The position numbers were made by a program, and so were the translations under genes. Positions 1 to 7,968 of a stretch of 34,334 nt of DNA are shown piece by piece. The stretch is from NCBI GenBank assembly GCA_024697785.1, contig JAILEU010000095.1, positions 1 to 34,334 of the forward strand, written 5' to 3'. Below the pieces are notes generated by a model, which saw only the letters and a program-made list of their open reading frames with translations, searched no databases and was not told the origin of the DNA. How positions within the stretch are numbered: position 1 is the stretch's first letter; every line of letters starts with the position of its first letter. Source of the stretch: Bacteroidaceae bacterium (GTDB taxonomy: Bacteria > Bacteroidota > Bacteroidia > Bacteroidales > Bacteroidaceae).

Positions 1-45
1 AATCCGCATCCGCGAAGGTACTTCCAGTTTCGATACTCTTTTCAT
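1..45 (-). CDS. Start of a leftward gene cut by the window edge
   Basis: Reading leftward from an ATG at 45-43 gives 15 codons without a stop (MKRVSKLEVPSRMRI) before the window ends. A good Bacteroidota-type promoter for this direction lies about 30 bases upstream, which is why I call it a gene start rather than chance. The product cannot be identified from 15 residues. It is divergent from the T9SS operon. Confidence 0.4.
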   Translation of the reverse strand, partial: MKRVSKLEVPSRMRI

Positions 46-73
46 ACTTGTGCGTTTTTTTCGAATTGCGCTG

Positions 74-106
74 CAAAGTTACGGCTATCTTTCCAATTGG
101 GGCGAA
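74..106 (-). promoter_or_regulatory. Putative Bacteroidota promoter of the left-edge gene
   Basis: Complement of 74-81 reads TAACTTTG, matching the -7 consensus TAnnTTTG. Twenty-one bases further upstream the complement of 103-106 reads TTCG, a one-base variant of the -33 TTTG. The spacing equals that of the other promoters in this window. Confidence 0.4.
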
Positions 107-180
107 AATCGGGGTATAAGCCCGTTTTTTGGGACGAAAAATGAGATTTTGGGGCGAAATGCGTGTTTTTGGGGCGAAAT
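99..180. repeat. Short GGGGCGAAAW direct repeats upstream of the T9SS operon
   Basis: The decamer GGGGCGAAA(A/T) occurs at 99-108, 151-160 and 171-180, with a degenerate copy near 130-139; each of the last three follows a run of T. They lie in the divergent intergenic region (46-306), which otherwise shows no gene. They could be regulator sites or a simple repeat. Confidence 0.5.
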
Positions 181-306
181 GATTTGCGAAAAACCTTCTT
201 CCCGCCTTTAGCCACAACCCGTAAACGCACTTTTCAGGCCGTTGCGTATCATTTAAAATATACCAAGTATATACTATAATCACACCTTTTTCGTTTAAAA
301 AACGAT

Positions 307-1245
307 ATGAAACGTAAAGTCATATTGTTAACGGTGGCTCTTCTGGCTATGGCAACAGGAGTTCGGGCGCAGTTCGACGTGCACTTCACGCACTACTGGA
401 CGCTACAGAACTACTACAACCCAGCCTCGGCAGGCGCTTCAGGAAGGATGAACATGCAGGCAGCATACAGCATGCAGATGGCCGGCTACAAGAATGCTCC
501 GGCAACGATGCTGGTGGCCGTCGATTATGCTCTGCCGGCTCAGGAGAAGGCACACGCCGTGCAGGCTGGCATGCTGAGCGACAAAATCGGCCTCTTCAAC
601 AATCAGCGCCTCTATGCGGGATATGCCTATCGGATGAACCTCTGGGGAGGAAAGCTCGCCGTGGGCGCAAGCACAGGCATGCTCAGCCAGACATTCGATG
701 GCGGTAAGGTGGAGGCCGAGGAGAAATCCGACCCCGCCATCCCCTCCTCATCGGTTGACGGAGAGGTCATCGACATTGGGGCTGGCGTGTACTATGCCGC
801 GGGCAGCGCCTACGTCGGTTTAGCCGCCATGCACCTCACCGCCCCCACGCTGGAACTAGGCGAAACGAACGAAATGAAGGTGCGCAGAAGCTATATTTTA
901 CACGGAGGATGCAATATCCCGCTGAAAAATCCGTTATTATCCATACAGCCCTCGATGCAACTGATGACGAATCTAGTGGCCTGGAGGGCCGACGTGACGG
1001 TACGCGGAACCTATGTCTGGGACGAGAAAAAGTACTACGCCGGCCTGACCTACAGCCCGATGACATCCACCAGCATCCTGCTGGGTGCCGAGATAAACAG
1101 TTTCACCTTCGGCTATGCCTACGAGCTGTTCACCTCAGGCGTGGGCCTCATCTACGGAAGCCACGACCTCAGCGTCAGCTACAAAATGGACCTCGATCTG
1201 GGAAAGAAAGGAAAGAACAAACATAAAAGTGTACGCTATTTGTAA
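307..1245 (+). CDS. porP: Type IX secretion outer-membrane protein, PorP/SprF family
   Basis: Predicted outer-membrane barrel of the PorP/SprF family. In the T9SS such proteins are outer-membrane partners of the system, and F. johnsoniae SprF helps secrete a specific adhesin. A signal peptide is clear (residues 1-21, cleavage after VRA, mature start QFDVHF), followed by the family's early YYNPASAG motif and alternating beta strands (AVGAST, IDIGAGVYY, LGAEINSFTFGYAYEL). At 312 residues it has the usual length. It is first in the order porP-gldK-gldL-gldM-gldN, as in Porphyromonas gingivalis, and its TAA ends one base before the gldK ATG. A dyad (TCGTTT, 3 bases, AAACGA; 291-305) abuts the start codon. 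I found no clear TAnnTTTG promoter upstream. Confidence 0.9.
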   Translation: MKRKVILLTVALLAMATGVRAQFDVHFTHYWTLQNYYNPASAGASGRMNMQAAYSMQMAGYKNAPATMLVAVDYALPAQEKAHAVQAGMLSDKIGLFNNQRLYAGYAYRMNLWGGKLAVGASTGMLSQTFDGGKVEAEEKSDPAIPSSSVDGEVIDIGAGVYYAAGSAYVGLAAMHLTAPTLELGETNEMKVRRSYILHGGCNIPLKNPLLSIQPSMQLMTNLVAWRADVTVRGTYVWDEKKYYAGLTYSPMTSTSILLGAEINSFTFGYAYELFTSGVGLIYGSHDLSVSYKMDLDLGKKGKNKHKSVRYL

Positions 1246-1246
1246 T

Positions 1247-2680
1247 ATGAAAAGAACAACGTTAACCATCGTCGCCGTCGCCATGCTGATGCTGGCCTCA
1301 TGCGCTGGCAGCAGCCCTGCATCCATGGCCGGAGGCGAACTGACGGGCAGCGGAGCGCAGGCGTTCAGCGAACCCGCCCCCTTCGGCATGGTGCTCATCC
1401 CCCGCGGCTCGCTGAAGCTGGGCGAGGAGGAGACCGACAGCCTGTGGGGCTCAAGCGCGCCCTACCGCGAAATCTCCGTCGAATCGTTCTGGATGGACGA
1501 TACGGAAATCACCAACGCCGAGTACAAACAGTTCATCTACTGGGTGCGCGACTCCATCATCCGCGAGCGCCTCGCCGACCCCGCCTACGGCGGCGACGAG
1601 ACCTTCAAGATCGAGGAAGACAAGAACGGCGAACCCATCACGCCCTACCTGAACTGGAAGAAGGCCATCCCCTGGCGCAAACCCACCGAGGACCAGAAGG
1701 TGGCCATCGAGAGCATGTACTACATGAATCCCATCACGGGCAAGAAGGAACTGGACGTGAAGCAGCTGAACTATCGCTACGAAATCTACGACTACGCCCA
1801 GGCTGCGCTGCGCAAGAACCAGCTCGACCCTGCCAAGCGCGTCCGTAATACCGACACGAAGGTGAACCCCGACGAGGTCATCATGATCTCGAAAGACACG
1901 GCTTACATCGACGAGGAAGGCAGAATCCACAGGGAGAACATCGTGCGCCCGCTGAGCGGTCCGTACGACTTCCTCAACACCTACATCATCAACATCTTCC
2001 CCGACACCACCTGCTGGGTGAACGACTTCCCCAACGCCCACAACGAGATGTATATGCAGCTCTATTTCAGCCACCCCAACTATAACGACTATCCGGTGGT
2101 GGGCGTCAGCTGGGAGCAGGCCAACGCCTTCTGCGTGTGGCGCACAGACTTCCTGCTGCGCGGCCTCGGCCCGCAGGCCAAGTATGTGCAGCGTTACCGC
2201 CTGCCCACCGAAGCCGAATGGGAATATGCCGCACGCGGCAAGGAGGGGAGCCTCTTCCCCTGGCTGGACGACGGCACCCACAGCGACGAGGGCTGCTTCT
2301 ACGCCAACTTCAAGCCCGAGAAGGGTAACTACACGAAGGACGGCAGCCTCATCACCACCAAGGTCGGCTCGTACAACGCCAACAGCCATGGCCTCTTCGA
2401 CATGGCCGGCAACGTGGCCGAATGGACATCGACCGTCTATACCGAGGCCGGCGTGCTGCAGATGAGCGACATGAACCCCGAGCTCTACTACAACGCCGCG
2501 CCCGAGGACCCCTATTACATGAAGAAGAAGACCGTCCGCGGCGGCTCGTGGAAAGACCCCGAGCGATTCATCCAGAGCGTCAGCCGAGGCTACGAATACC
2601 AGAACGAGAGCCGCTCCTACATCGGCTTCCGTTGTGTTCGCTCATACGTAGGAACCAACAAAAAGACATTCAAACGTTAA
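1247..2680 (+). CDS. gldK: Type IX secretion lipoprotein GldK/PorK
   Basis: Outer-membrane lipoprotein that forms, with GldN/PorN, the large periplasmic ring of the T9SS. The frame is open well upstream, but the start is placed at 1247 because MKRTTLTIVAVAMLMLASC is a lipoprotein signal (lipobox LASC, Cys19) and lies one base after the porP stop. The body is a formylglycine-generating-enzyme-like (FGE-sulfatase) fold: DTEITNAEYKQF near residue 86, RLPTEAEWEYAARG near 320, GNVAEWT near 390, VRGGSWKDP near 430 and GFRCVRS near the end. In this family the fold is structural, not enzymatic. 477 residues is normal for GldK. Confidence 0.95.
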   Translation: MKRTTLTIVAVAMLMLASCAGSSPASMAGGELTGSGAQAFSEPAPFGMVLIPRGSLKLGEEETDSLWGSSAPYREISVESFWMDDTEITNAEYKQFIYWVRDSIIRERLADPAYGGDETFKIEEDKNGEPITPYLNWKKAIPWRKPTEDQKVAIESMYYMNPITGKKELDVKQLNYRYEIYDYAQAALRKNQLDPAKRVRNTDTKVNPDEVIMISKDTAYIDEEGRIHRENIVRPLSGPYDFLNTYIINIFPDTTCWVNDFPNAHNEMYMQLYFSHPNYNDYPVVGVSWEQANAFCVWRTDFLLRGLGPQAKYVQRYRLPTEAEWEYAARGKEGSLFPWLDDGTHSDEGCFYANFKPEKGNYTKDGSLITTKVGSYNANSHGLFDMAGNVAEWTSTVYTEAGVLQMSDMNPELYYNAAPEDPYYMKKKTVRGGSWKDPERFIQSVSRGYEYQNESRSYIGFRCVRSYVGTNKKTFKR

Positions 2681-2702
2681 TCAGCCAAGAAAAAACAGCC
2701 TT

Positions 2703-3698
2703 ATGGAACGAGAAAAGAAAAACATACTGACCCGCTTTCAGGACTTTCTGGAGACCAAGAAGGGACAGACCATCCTGAACTATCTCTATAGCTGGGGAGC
2801 CGCCGTCGTCATTCTGGGTGCGCTGTTCAAACTGACGCACATCAATGGTGCCGACCTCATGCTGTTCCTCGGCATGGGCACCGAGGTGCTCGTGTTCTTC
2901 ATCTCCGGTTTCGACCGCCAGGCATCCACGCTGGGCGGCAGCAGCGAGGAGAGCCCGTCAGCCTCTGGCCCCATCGTCATCGGCGGAGGAGCCCCTGCCG
3001 TCATCGGCGCACCCGCAGGGATGTCGGCTGCCGTGCCGTCGGGGGATGCTCCCGTCGTCTCTGGAGGAGCTGCACCTATCATAACGGGCGGAGGAGCCCC
3101 CATCGACGCCGAGTCGCTGGCTGCTATGGCCAACATCGCCGCCGCCAACGCCGCCGCAGCGGCTGCCGCACAGGCTGCCGGTCCCATCATCATCGGCGGA
3201 GGCGCAGGCACGGGCGTAGCTCCTCAGCAGCCCACAGCAGAGGGCGAGGCCACCGCAGCACCCGTTGCTGCCGAAGGTGCCGCCCCCCATGCAGCAGCCA
3301 TCGGCGCCGGACCTACCGTCATCGGCGAGGCACCCACCATCATCGGCCACGGCGGAACCGTCGATATTCCCGAGATGGAGAAGGTTACCACCGAATACAT
3401 CGAACGCCTCCGCGAGCTCTCCGAGTCGTTCAGCCACGTGGCTGAGCAGGCCGAGAACCTCGAGAACTGCTCCGACGAGATGGAGCGCCTGAGCCGCAAC
3501 CTCACTAGCATCAACACCATCTACGAGCTCCACCTCAAGAGCCTCGGCGGACAAATCAACAACATCGACAGCGTCAATGCCCAGACCCAGCGCATGGCCG
3601 ACCAGATTGAAGAGCTCAATGCCGTCTATAAGCGCATGCTCGAGTCCATGACGGTCAACATGGGCGTCCGCACCCCCAACCCCGGTTCCAACTCCTAA
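2703..3698 (+). CDS. gldL: Type IX secretion motor protein GldL/PorL
   Basis: Inner-membrane stator of the proton-driven T9SS motor, working with GldM. Two membrane helices (about residues 26-44 and 51-69) flank KLTHINGAD. Lys43 and Glu61 align with the Lys27 and Glu49 of F. johnsoniae GldL implicated in proton use. Residues about 90-220 form an unusual linker rich in Ala, Gly and Pro, with repeated units of the type PxIIGGGAP and a run of Ala near 145-158. Residues about 222-310 look like the family's cytoplasmic coiled-coil helices. 331 residues is longer than flavobacterial GldL (about 215) and near PorL. The gene follows gldK by 22 bases. Confidence 0.93.
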   Translation: MEREKKNILTRFQDFLETKKGQTILNYLYSWGAAVVILGALFKLTHINGADLMLFLGMGTEVLVFFISGFDRQASTLGGSSEESPSASGPIVIGGGAPAVIGAPAGMSAAVPSGDAPVVSGGAAPIITGGGAPIDAESLAAMANIAAANAAAAAAAQAAGPIIIGGGAGTGVAPQQPTAEGEATAAPVAAEGAAPHAAAIGAGPTVIGEAPTIIGHGGTVDIPEMEKVTTEYIERLRELSESFSHVAEQAENLENCSDEMERLSRNLTSINTIYELHLKSLGGQINNIDSVNAQTQRMADQIEELNAVYKRMLESMTVNMGVRTPNPGSNS

Positions 3699-3728
3699 TA
3701 TCCAATCCCTCATTCCAGAAAAAGGATT

Positions 3729-5303
3729 ATGGCAAAGAACACGAAACGCGTAAGCCCTCGTCAGAAGATGATCAATCTGATGTACGTGGTGCTCATGGCC
3801 ATGTTGGCCATGAACGTGTCGAGCGACGTGCTAAATGGCTTCACCGTGGTTTACGACAGCCTGACGCGCAGCGCCGACAACGCCACCCTTCAGAACTCAG
3901 CCATCTACGACCAGTTTGCTGCGCAGATGGAAAAGAACCCCGAGAAGGTGCGCTCGTGGTACGAGAAGGCTCAATATGTCCATCAGCTCTCAGACAGCCT
4001 TTACAGCTACGCCGAAAGTCTGAAGACCCGCATGGTCCTCATGGCAGACGGAAAGGATGGCAACGTGCGCGACCTGAAGAACAGAGAGAACCTTGAGGCT
4101 TCGACGCAGGTCATGCTCTCTCCGGGCACCGGCGAGGGACATAACCTCTACGAGAGCATCAACCGCTATCGCGACGCCATCCTTCAGATGGTTACCGACA
4201 GCATGCAGACTCGCATCATCAGCGATAACTTTAACACCGAAGTACCCCTCCGCGGCAAGGCGCTCGGCAAGAACTGGGAAGAATACAACTTCGAGAATAT
4301 GCCCGTAGCTGCCGCCGTCACTCACCTCACCAAGCTGCAGAGCGACGTGCGCTACGCCGAGGGCGAGGTGCTCCACACCCTCGTCACCAACATCGATGCC
4401 TCTGACGTCCGCGTCAACACGCTCGATGCCTACGTCATCCCCACCTCGCAGAACGTGGTGCGCGGCGGACGCTTCTCAGCCCGAATCGTTATGGCGGCCG
4501 TCGACTCCACCCAGCGCCCCGACATCTACGTGGGCGGCAAGCTCGTGCAGACCAACAACGGCTGGTACGAGGTGCCCTGCCCCTCAACGGGCGACTTCAC
4601 CCTCAGCGGCTACATCGAGACCACCGATGGCTCGGGCGACGTCGTCCAGCGCCCCTTCTCGCAGAAGTACACCGTCGTTGACCCCGTAGCCACGGTGTCG
4701 GCAACGATGATGAACGTCCTCTATGCCGGCTACGACAACCCCATTGAGGTTTCCGTCCCCGGCGTCCCGGCCAACAAGGTTACGGCCCGCATCAGCAACG
4801 GCAACGGCACGCTCACCAAAAACGGCAAGGGCTACATCTGCCGCCCGTCGAAAATCGGCCAGGATGTCGTCATCGCCGTCAGCGCCGAGCAGGACGGCCG
4901 TGTGCAAAGCATGGGCGACTATAAGTTCCGCGTGCGCCAGCTGCCCGACCCGACGCCGATGATTGAATATGTCGATGCCAACGGCAACACCCAGCGCTAC
5001 CGCGGCGGCGGCGCCAAGCTGCCCAAGCAGAGCCTCATGAAGGCCGACGGCATCATCGCCGCCATCGACGACGGCCTGCTCAACATCGGGTTCAAGGTCA
5101 TCAGCTTCGAGATGGTCACCTTCGACAACATGGGCAACGCCATGCCTGAGATTTCCGACGGCGCCCTCTTCTCAGCCCGTCAGAAGGCCACCATGAACCG
5201 CCTACAGCGCGGCAAGCGCTTCTACATCTCTAACGTCAAGGCCCAGGGCCCCGATGGCGTCCAACGCCAGCTCACCTCTACCCTTGAAGTCATCCTCAAT
5301 TGA
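3729..5303 (+). CDS. gldM: Type IX secretion motor protein GldM/PorM
   Basis: Inner-membrane protein with one N-terminal helix (about residues 14-33, MINLMYVVLMAMLAMNV) and a long periplasmic part. In the family it forms an elongated dimer that passes motor energy to the GldK/GldN ring. Asp33 in SSDVLNGF occupies the position of the membrane acid (Glu31) of F. johnsoniae GldM; the change to Asp is conservative. The periplasmic region shows the helical first domain, then Ig-like beta domains (PDIYVGGKLVQTNNGWYEV near 255; PMIEYVDANG near 410) and the expected C-terminal domain. 524 residues is standard. It starts 30 bases after gldL. Confidence 0.95.
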   Translation: MAKNTKRVSPRQKMINLMYVVLMAMLAMNVSSDVLNGFTVVYDSLTRSADNATLQNSAIYDQFAAQMEKNPEKVRSWYEKAQYVHQLSDSLYSYAESLKTRMVLMADGKDGNVRDLKNRENLEASTQVMLSPGTGEGHNLYESINRYRDAILQMVTDSMQTRIISDNFNTEVPLRGKALGKNWEEYNFENMPVAAAVTHLTKLQSDVRYAEGEVLHTLVTNIDASDVRVNTLDAYVIPTSQNVVRGGRFSARIVMAAVDSTQRPDIYVGGKLVQTNNGWYEVPCPSTGDFTLSGYIETTDGSGDVVQRPFSQKYTVVDPVATVSATMMNVLYAGYDNPIEVSVPGVPANKVTARISNGNGTLTKNGKGYICRPSKIGQDVVIAVSAEQDGRVQSMGDYKFRVRQLPDPTPMIEYVDANGNTQRYRGGGAKLPKQSLMKADGIIAAIDDGLLNIGFKVISFEMVTFDNMGNAMPEISDGALFSARQKATMNRLQRGKRFYISNVKAQGPDGVQRQLTSTLEVILN

Positions 5304-5346
5304 TTTCCGAACGGACTATTCACCACCCAGACGATAAAAACAAAAC

Positions 5347-6423
5347 ATGAATATGAAACGTCTCCCCATAATCACCCTTGCCCTTTTCATGGGCATCCTG
5401 ACGGCCGCTGCGCAGCCTAAAGGCCGTGTGCAGAAGGACGTGGCCGGGAAGTCTGACAACGGCACAGCCCTCAGCGAGCGTGCCAAGTCGCAATACACGG
5501 GACAGATGCCCGCCCCCTCCGACGTGGTCTGGAAGCGCGACATCTACCGCATCCTCGACCTCACCAAGGAGGCCAATGCGGCCCTCTACTATCCCGTTGA
5601 GCCGCTTGGCGACCGCGTCAACCTCTTCACGCTTGTCCTCCGCCTGGTGGTCGACGGCAAAGTGCCTGCCTATGAATACCGCTCCGACGGCAACGAGCTC
5701 TTCACCGAAGAGAATAAATACAAGGTGAAGGATCTGCTGGAGAAGTTCTACATCTACTACGAAGAGAAAGATGGCCATATCACCGTCTCCGATGCCGATA
5801 TCCCCTCGGGCGAAGTGCTCAGCTATTTCATCAAGGAGAGCAGCTACTACGACCAGCGCACAGCCACCACAGGCACGAAGGTCACGGCTATCTGCCCCGT
5901 GCAGCACCGTGCCGGCGACTACGGCGACAGCGCCGAAGCCGTCACCAAGTTCCCGATGTTCTGGCTCAACTACGACGAAGTCAGCGCCTACTTCGGCATG
6001 ACGCCCGTCATGACCAGCTCCTACAACAACGTTTCCAACATGAGCCTCGACGACTACTTCGTCAAGCATCAGTACGAAGGCGAGATCTACAAGACCTCCA
6101 ACCTCCAGAACAAGCTGCTTGCCGACGAGGCCAAGGGCGACACCGCCCTACGCGTGGCCCGCGAGCGCATCGAGGGCGAGCTGCGCGGCTTCGAGCATAA
6201 CCTCTGGGGCACCGCCGAGCCTGAGCCAGAGGACACCACCAGCGTCGCTGCGACGAAGTCCACACGCCGTGCCCGCGCCACACGTACTGCTGCCAAGACT
6301 ACTTCCAGGGCCAAGACCACCAAGGCTCCCAGAGCCAAACAGGAGAAAACCACCAACAAAAGCGCCAACAAAAGCGCGGGTGGCTCTGGCTCAGGACTTT
6401 CTGTCCGCCGCCAAAAACGATGA
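5347..6423 (+). CDS. gldN: Type IX secretion ring protein GldN/PorN
   Basis: Periplasmic partner of GldK/PorK in the T9SS ring. It has a signal peptide (residues 1-23, ending TAAAQ) and the family core: DVVWKRDIYRILDL near 58, then YYPVEPLGDRVNLF and FPMFWLNYDEV. Last gene of the operon, 43 bases after gldM, followed by a strong terminator. Oddity: after about residue 300 the protein runs into a Thr/Ala/Lys/Arg-rich basic tail (STRRARATRTAAK...KR) of about 55 residues, likely disordered. An in-frame ATG at 5353 is an alternative start and changes only two residues. Confidence 0.93.
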   Translation: MNMKRLPIITLALFMGILTAAAQPKGRVQKDVAGKSDNGTALSERAKSQYTGQMPAPSDVVWKRDIYRILDLTKEANAALYYPVEPLGDRVNLFTLVLRLVVDGKVPAYEYRSDGNELFTEENKYKVKDLLEKFYIYYEEKDGHITVSDADIPSGEVLSYFIKESSYYDQRTATTGTKVTAICPVQHRAGDYGDSAEAVTKFPMFWLNYDEVSAYFGMTPVMTSSYNNVSNMSLDDYFVKHQYEGEIYKTSNLQNKLLADEAKGDTALRVARERIEGELRGFEHNLWGTAEPEPEDTTSVAATKSTRRARATRTAAKTTSRAKTTKAPRAKQEKTTNKSANKSAGGSGSGLSVRRQKR

Positions 6424-6505
6424 AATAACTGCTTCGCAAGAAAAGTGAAGAAAGTTGCTTCGCCTGAAGCGATGGACAAGCTGGGCGTATAGCCTTCAAT
6501 AAAAG

Positions 6506-6550
6506 CCACGAGCCGAGATGCTTCCGCGTCCCGGCTCGTGGTTTCTTTTC
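6506..6550 (+). terminator. Rho-independent terminator of the T9SS operon
   Basis: Perfect 10-bp stem CCACGAGCCG (6506-6515) with CGGCTCGTGG (6532-6541), 16-base loop, then TTTCTTTTC. The flanking A run upstream may let it also serve the converging HIT/greA transcript. Confidence 0.85.
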
Positions 6551-6566
6551 AGGCGAACTCTTCCCG

Positions 6567-6959
6567 TCAGAGTTGGGCAGCAATGCGTGCGGCAATGCCG
6601 GCAAACTGCTCGGGCGTGAGCTGTTGCTTAGGGTTGGTGAAGAGGAGGTCGGTCTCCTTGTCGAGGGGAACGAGATGGATGTGGGCGTGAGGCACCTCCA
6701 TGCCGAGCACGGCAACGCCGACACGCTGGCAGGGGACGGCAGCCTTCAGGGCACGGGCCACCCGCTTGGCAAAGAGCGTAAGGGAGGTGTACTCCTCGTC
6801 GGTGAGGTCGAAGATGTAGTCCACCTCGTGTTTCGGGATGCAGAGAACGTGGCCTTCCTTCAGGGGATTGATGTCGAGGAAGGCAAAGTTATGCTCGTCC
6901 TCAGCTACCTTGTAGCAGGGGATTTCGCCAGCTATGATGCGTGAGAAGATGGAAGCCAT
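6567..6959 (-). CDS. HIT-family nucleotide hydrolase
   Basis: Small cytosolic histidine-triad protein; such proteins hydrolyse AMP-linked or dinucleotide phosphates (HinT-like). Evidence: N-terminus SIFSRIIAGEIPCYKVAED, the helix-forming HVLCIPKHEVDYIFDL, and the signature HAHIHLVPL at residues 91-99, whose middle His93 would be the nucleophile. 130 residues is typical. It lies 44 bases downstream of greA on the same strand and is probably co-transcribed; the gap is filled by a TTAGGG-like repeat. The substrate cannot be told from sequence. Confidence 0.92.
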   Translation of the reverse strand: MASIFSRIIAGEIPCYKVAEDEHNFAFLDINPLKEGHVLCIPKHEVDYIFDLTDEEYTSLTLFAKRVARALKAAVPCQRVGVAVLGMEVPHAHIHLVPLDKETDLLFTNPKQQLTPEQFAGIAARIAAQL

Positions 6960-6968
6960 ATAATTATT

Positions 6969-7006
6969 GGTTAGGGGTTAAGGGTTAGGGGTTAGGGTTA
7001 GGGTTA
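6969..7006. repeat. Telomere-like TTAGGG/TTAGGGG tandem repeat
   Basis: About six imperfect units (TTAGGGG, TTAAGGG, TTAGGGG, TTAGGG, TTAGGG, TTAG) fill the gap between the greA stop and the HIT start. The greA TAA (7004-7006) is itself formed by the last unit. Confidence 0.85.
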
Positions 7007-7468
7007 GATTGAGATGCTGAGAACCTCGAGTTCGAGCATACCAGCGGGAATCTTTATCTTCACTACGTCGCCCACCTTATGGCCAAGCAGACCTTGGGCG
7101 ATAGGGGTGTTGACGGAAATCTTGCCCGCCTTCAGGTTAGCTTCGCTTTCGGGGACGATGGCGTAGGTCATCTTCGCCTTGTTCTTCACGTTCTTCAGCT
7201 CCACCTTGGTGAGGACCTGCACGCTGTCGGTCTTGATTTTCGACGGGTCGATGATTTTTGCTTCGCTGATGGTCAGCTTCAGCTGATTGATTTTCATTTC
7301 AAGCATGCCCTGTGCCTCCTTAGCGGCATCGTATTCGGCATTTTCGGAAAGGTCACCCTTGTCGCGAGCCTCGGCAATCTGCCGCGCAATCTCCGGACGT
7401 CGGATGGTTTCCAACTCTTTCAGTTCGGCCACCAGCTGGTCAAACCCTTCTTGTGACATGTAAGCCAT
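7004..7468 (-). CDS. greA: Transcription elongation factor GreA
   Basis: Rescues backtracked RNA polymerase by stimulating cleavage of the nascent transcript. The N-terminal coiled coil (about residues 5-75) contains RRPEIARQIAEARDKGD and the tip motif DLSENAEY (39-46), with the acidic residues Asp39 and Glu42 that act in the polymerase channel. The C-terminal FKBP-like domain shows NTPIAQGLLGHKVGDVVKIKIP near 118-139. 154 residues is normal. It is preceded by its own promoter and followed by the HIT gene. Confidence 0.96.
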   Translation of the reverse strand: MAYMSQEGFDQLVAELKELETIRRPEIARQIAEARDKGDLSENAEYDAAKEAQGMLEMKINQLKLTISEAKIIDPSKIKTDSVQVLTKVELKNVKNKAKMTYAIVPESEANLKAGKISVNTPIAQGLLGHKVGDVVKIKIPAGMLELEVLSISI

Positions 7469-7579
7469 AATTTCTTCTATGTTTAATTGTTACTATTTTT
7501 TCGTTTTTTAATCACACGAAAGAAAAGAATCCCGGCACATTTGTCCATGCCGGAACCCTCGTTTCTCATGTTTCGGCTA

Positions 7580-7611
7580 CAAAGGTAGTGCAAGCCGAGA
7601 GGAAAAGCAAG
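7580..7611 (-). promoter_or_regulatory. greA promoter
   Basis: Complement of 7580-7587 reads TACCTTTG (perfect -7). Twenty bases upstream the complement of 7608-7611 is CTTG, close to the -33 TTTG. The 5' leader to the greA ATG is about 105 bases. Confidence 0.7.
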
Positions 7612-7714
7612 AAAAACCACGTTTTTTTTGCTTTGCCCGAGGCGCAGCCTACCTAAAACGACAGTTAAAGGTAGTGCAAGCCGAGAGGAAAAGCAAGAAA
7701 AACCACGTTTTTTT
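7581..7714. repeat. 48-bp direct duplication of the greA promoter block
   Basis: The 48 bases at 7581-7628 recur exactly at 7667-7714 (period 86). In the distal copy the base completing the -7 element is changed, giving TACCTTTA instead of TACCTTTG. The non-coding stretch 7469-7968 otherwise holds only this block and the palindromic element that follows. Confidence 0.9.
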
Positions 7715-7742
7715 CATGATTATCCGCAAAAATACTCCTAAC

Positions 7743-7930
7743 GACCTGAAAGGCCAAAAGCACATAGCCCAGGGCAGCGCCCTGGGTATATTGGAGTACA
7801 AATCATTCTGCGCCCTGAAAGGGCAAAAGCCCTTGATAATAATGCTTTTGCCCTTTCAGGGCGAAAGTTGCGTTTGTGTTTTGTTCCCAGGGCGTTGCCC
7901 TGGGCTATGTGCTCACTGCCCCTTCGGGGC
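7743..7930. repeat. Nested palindromic (REP-like) element
   Basis: Outer arms 7761-7786 and 7886-7911 (26 bp, one mismatch; core CCCAGGGCRNYGCCCTGGG) enclose inner perfect 19-bp arms 7812-7830 and 7844-7862 (GCCCTGAAAGGGCAAAAGC). A partial extra CCTGAAAGGCC half lies at 7745-7755 and a GCCCC-TTC-GGGGC hairpin at 7918-7930. Such CCCTGAAAGGGC / CCAGGGC palindromes resemble dispersed repeats of Bacteroidota. It may help end transcription of the leftward barrel gene. Open frames across it look spurious. Confidence 0.8.
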
Positions 7931-7968
7931 GTACTATTGAGTTTAGGGATTGCGGAAATCTTGCTTTT

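Noticed and set aside
42-230. Leftward open frame of 62 codons upstream of porP
   Set aside because: Lys/Phe-rich translation of the GGGGCGAAAW repeats; the promoter at 74-106 lies inside it and points to the start at 45 instead.
1451-2389. Leftward open frame of 312 codons
   Set aside because: Antisense to gldK, which is certain.
6969-7006. Possible true telomere or linear replicon end
   Set aside because: The short imperfect array sits between two normal genes in a continuous bacterial chromosome region.
7674-7940. Open frame of 88 codons
   Set aside because: It spans the duplicated promoter block and the palindromic repeat; the translation is just the repeat.
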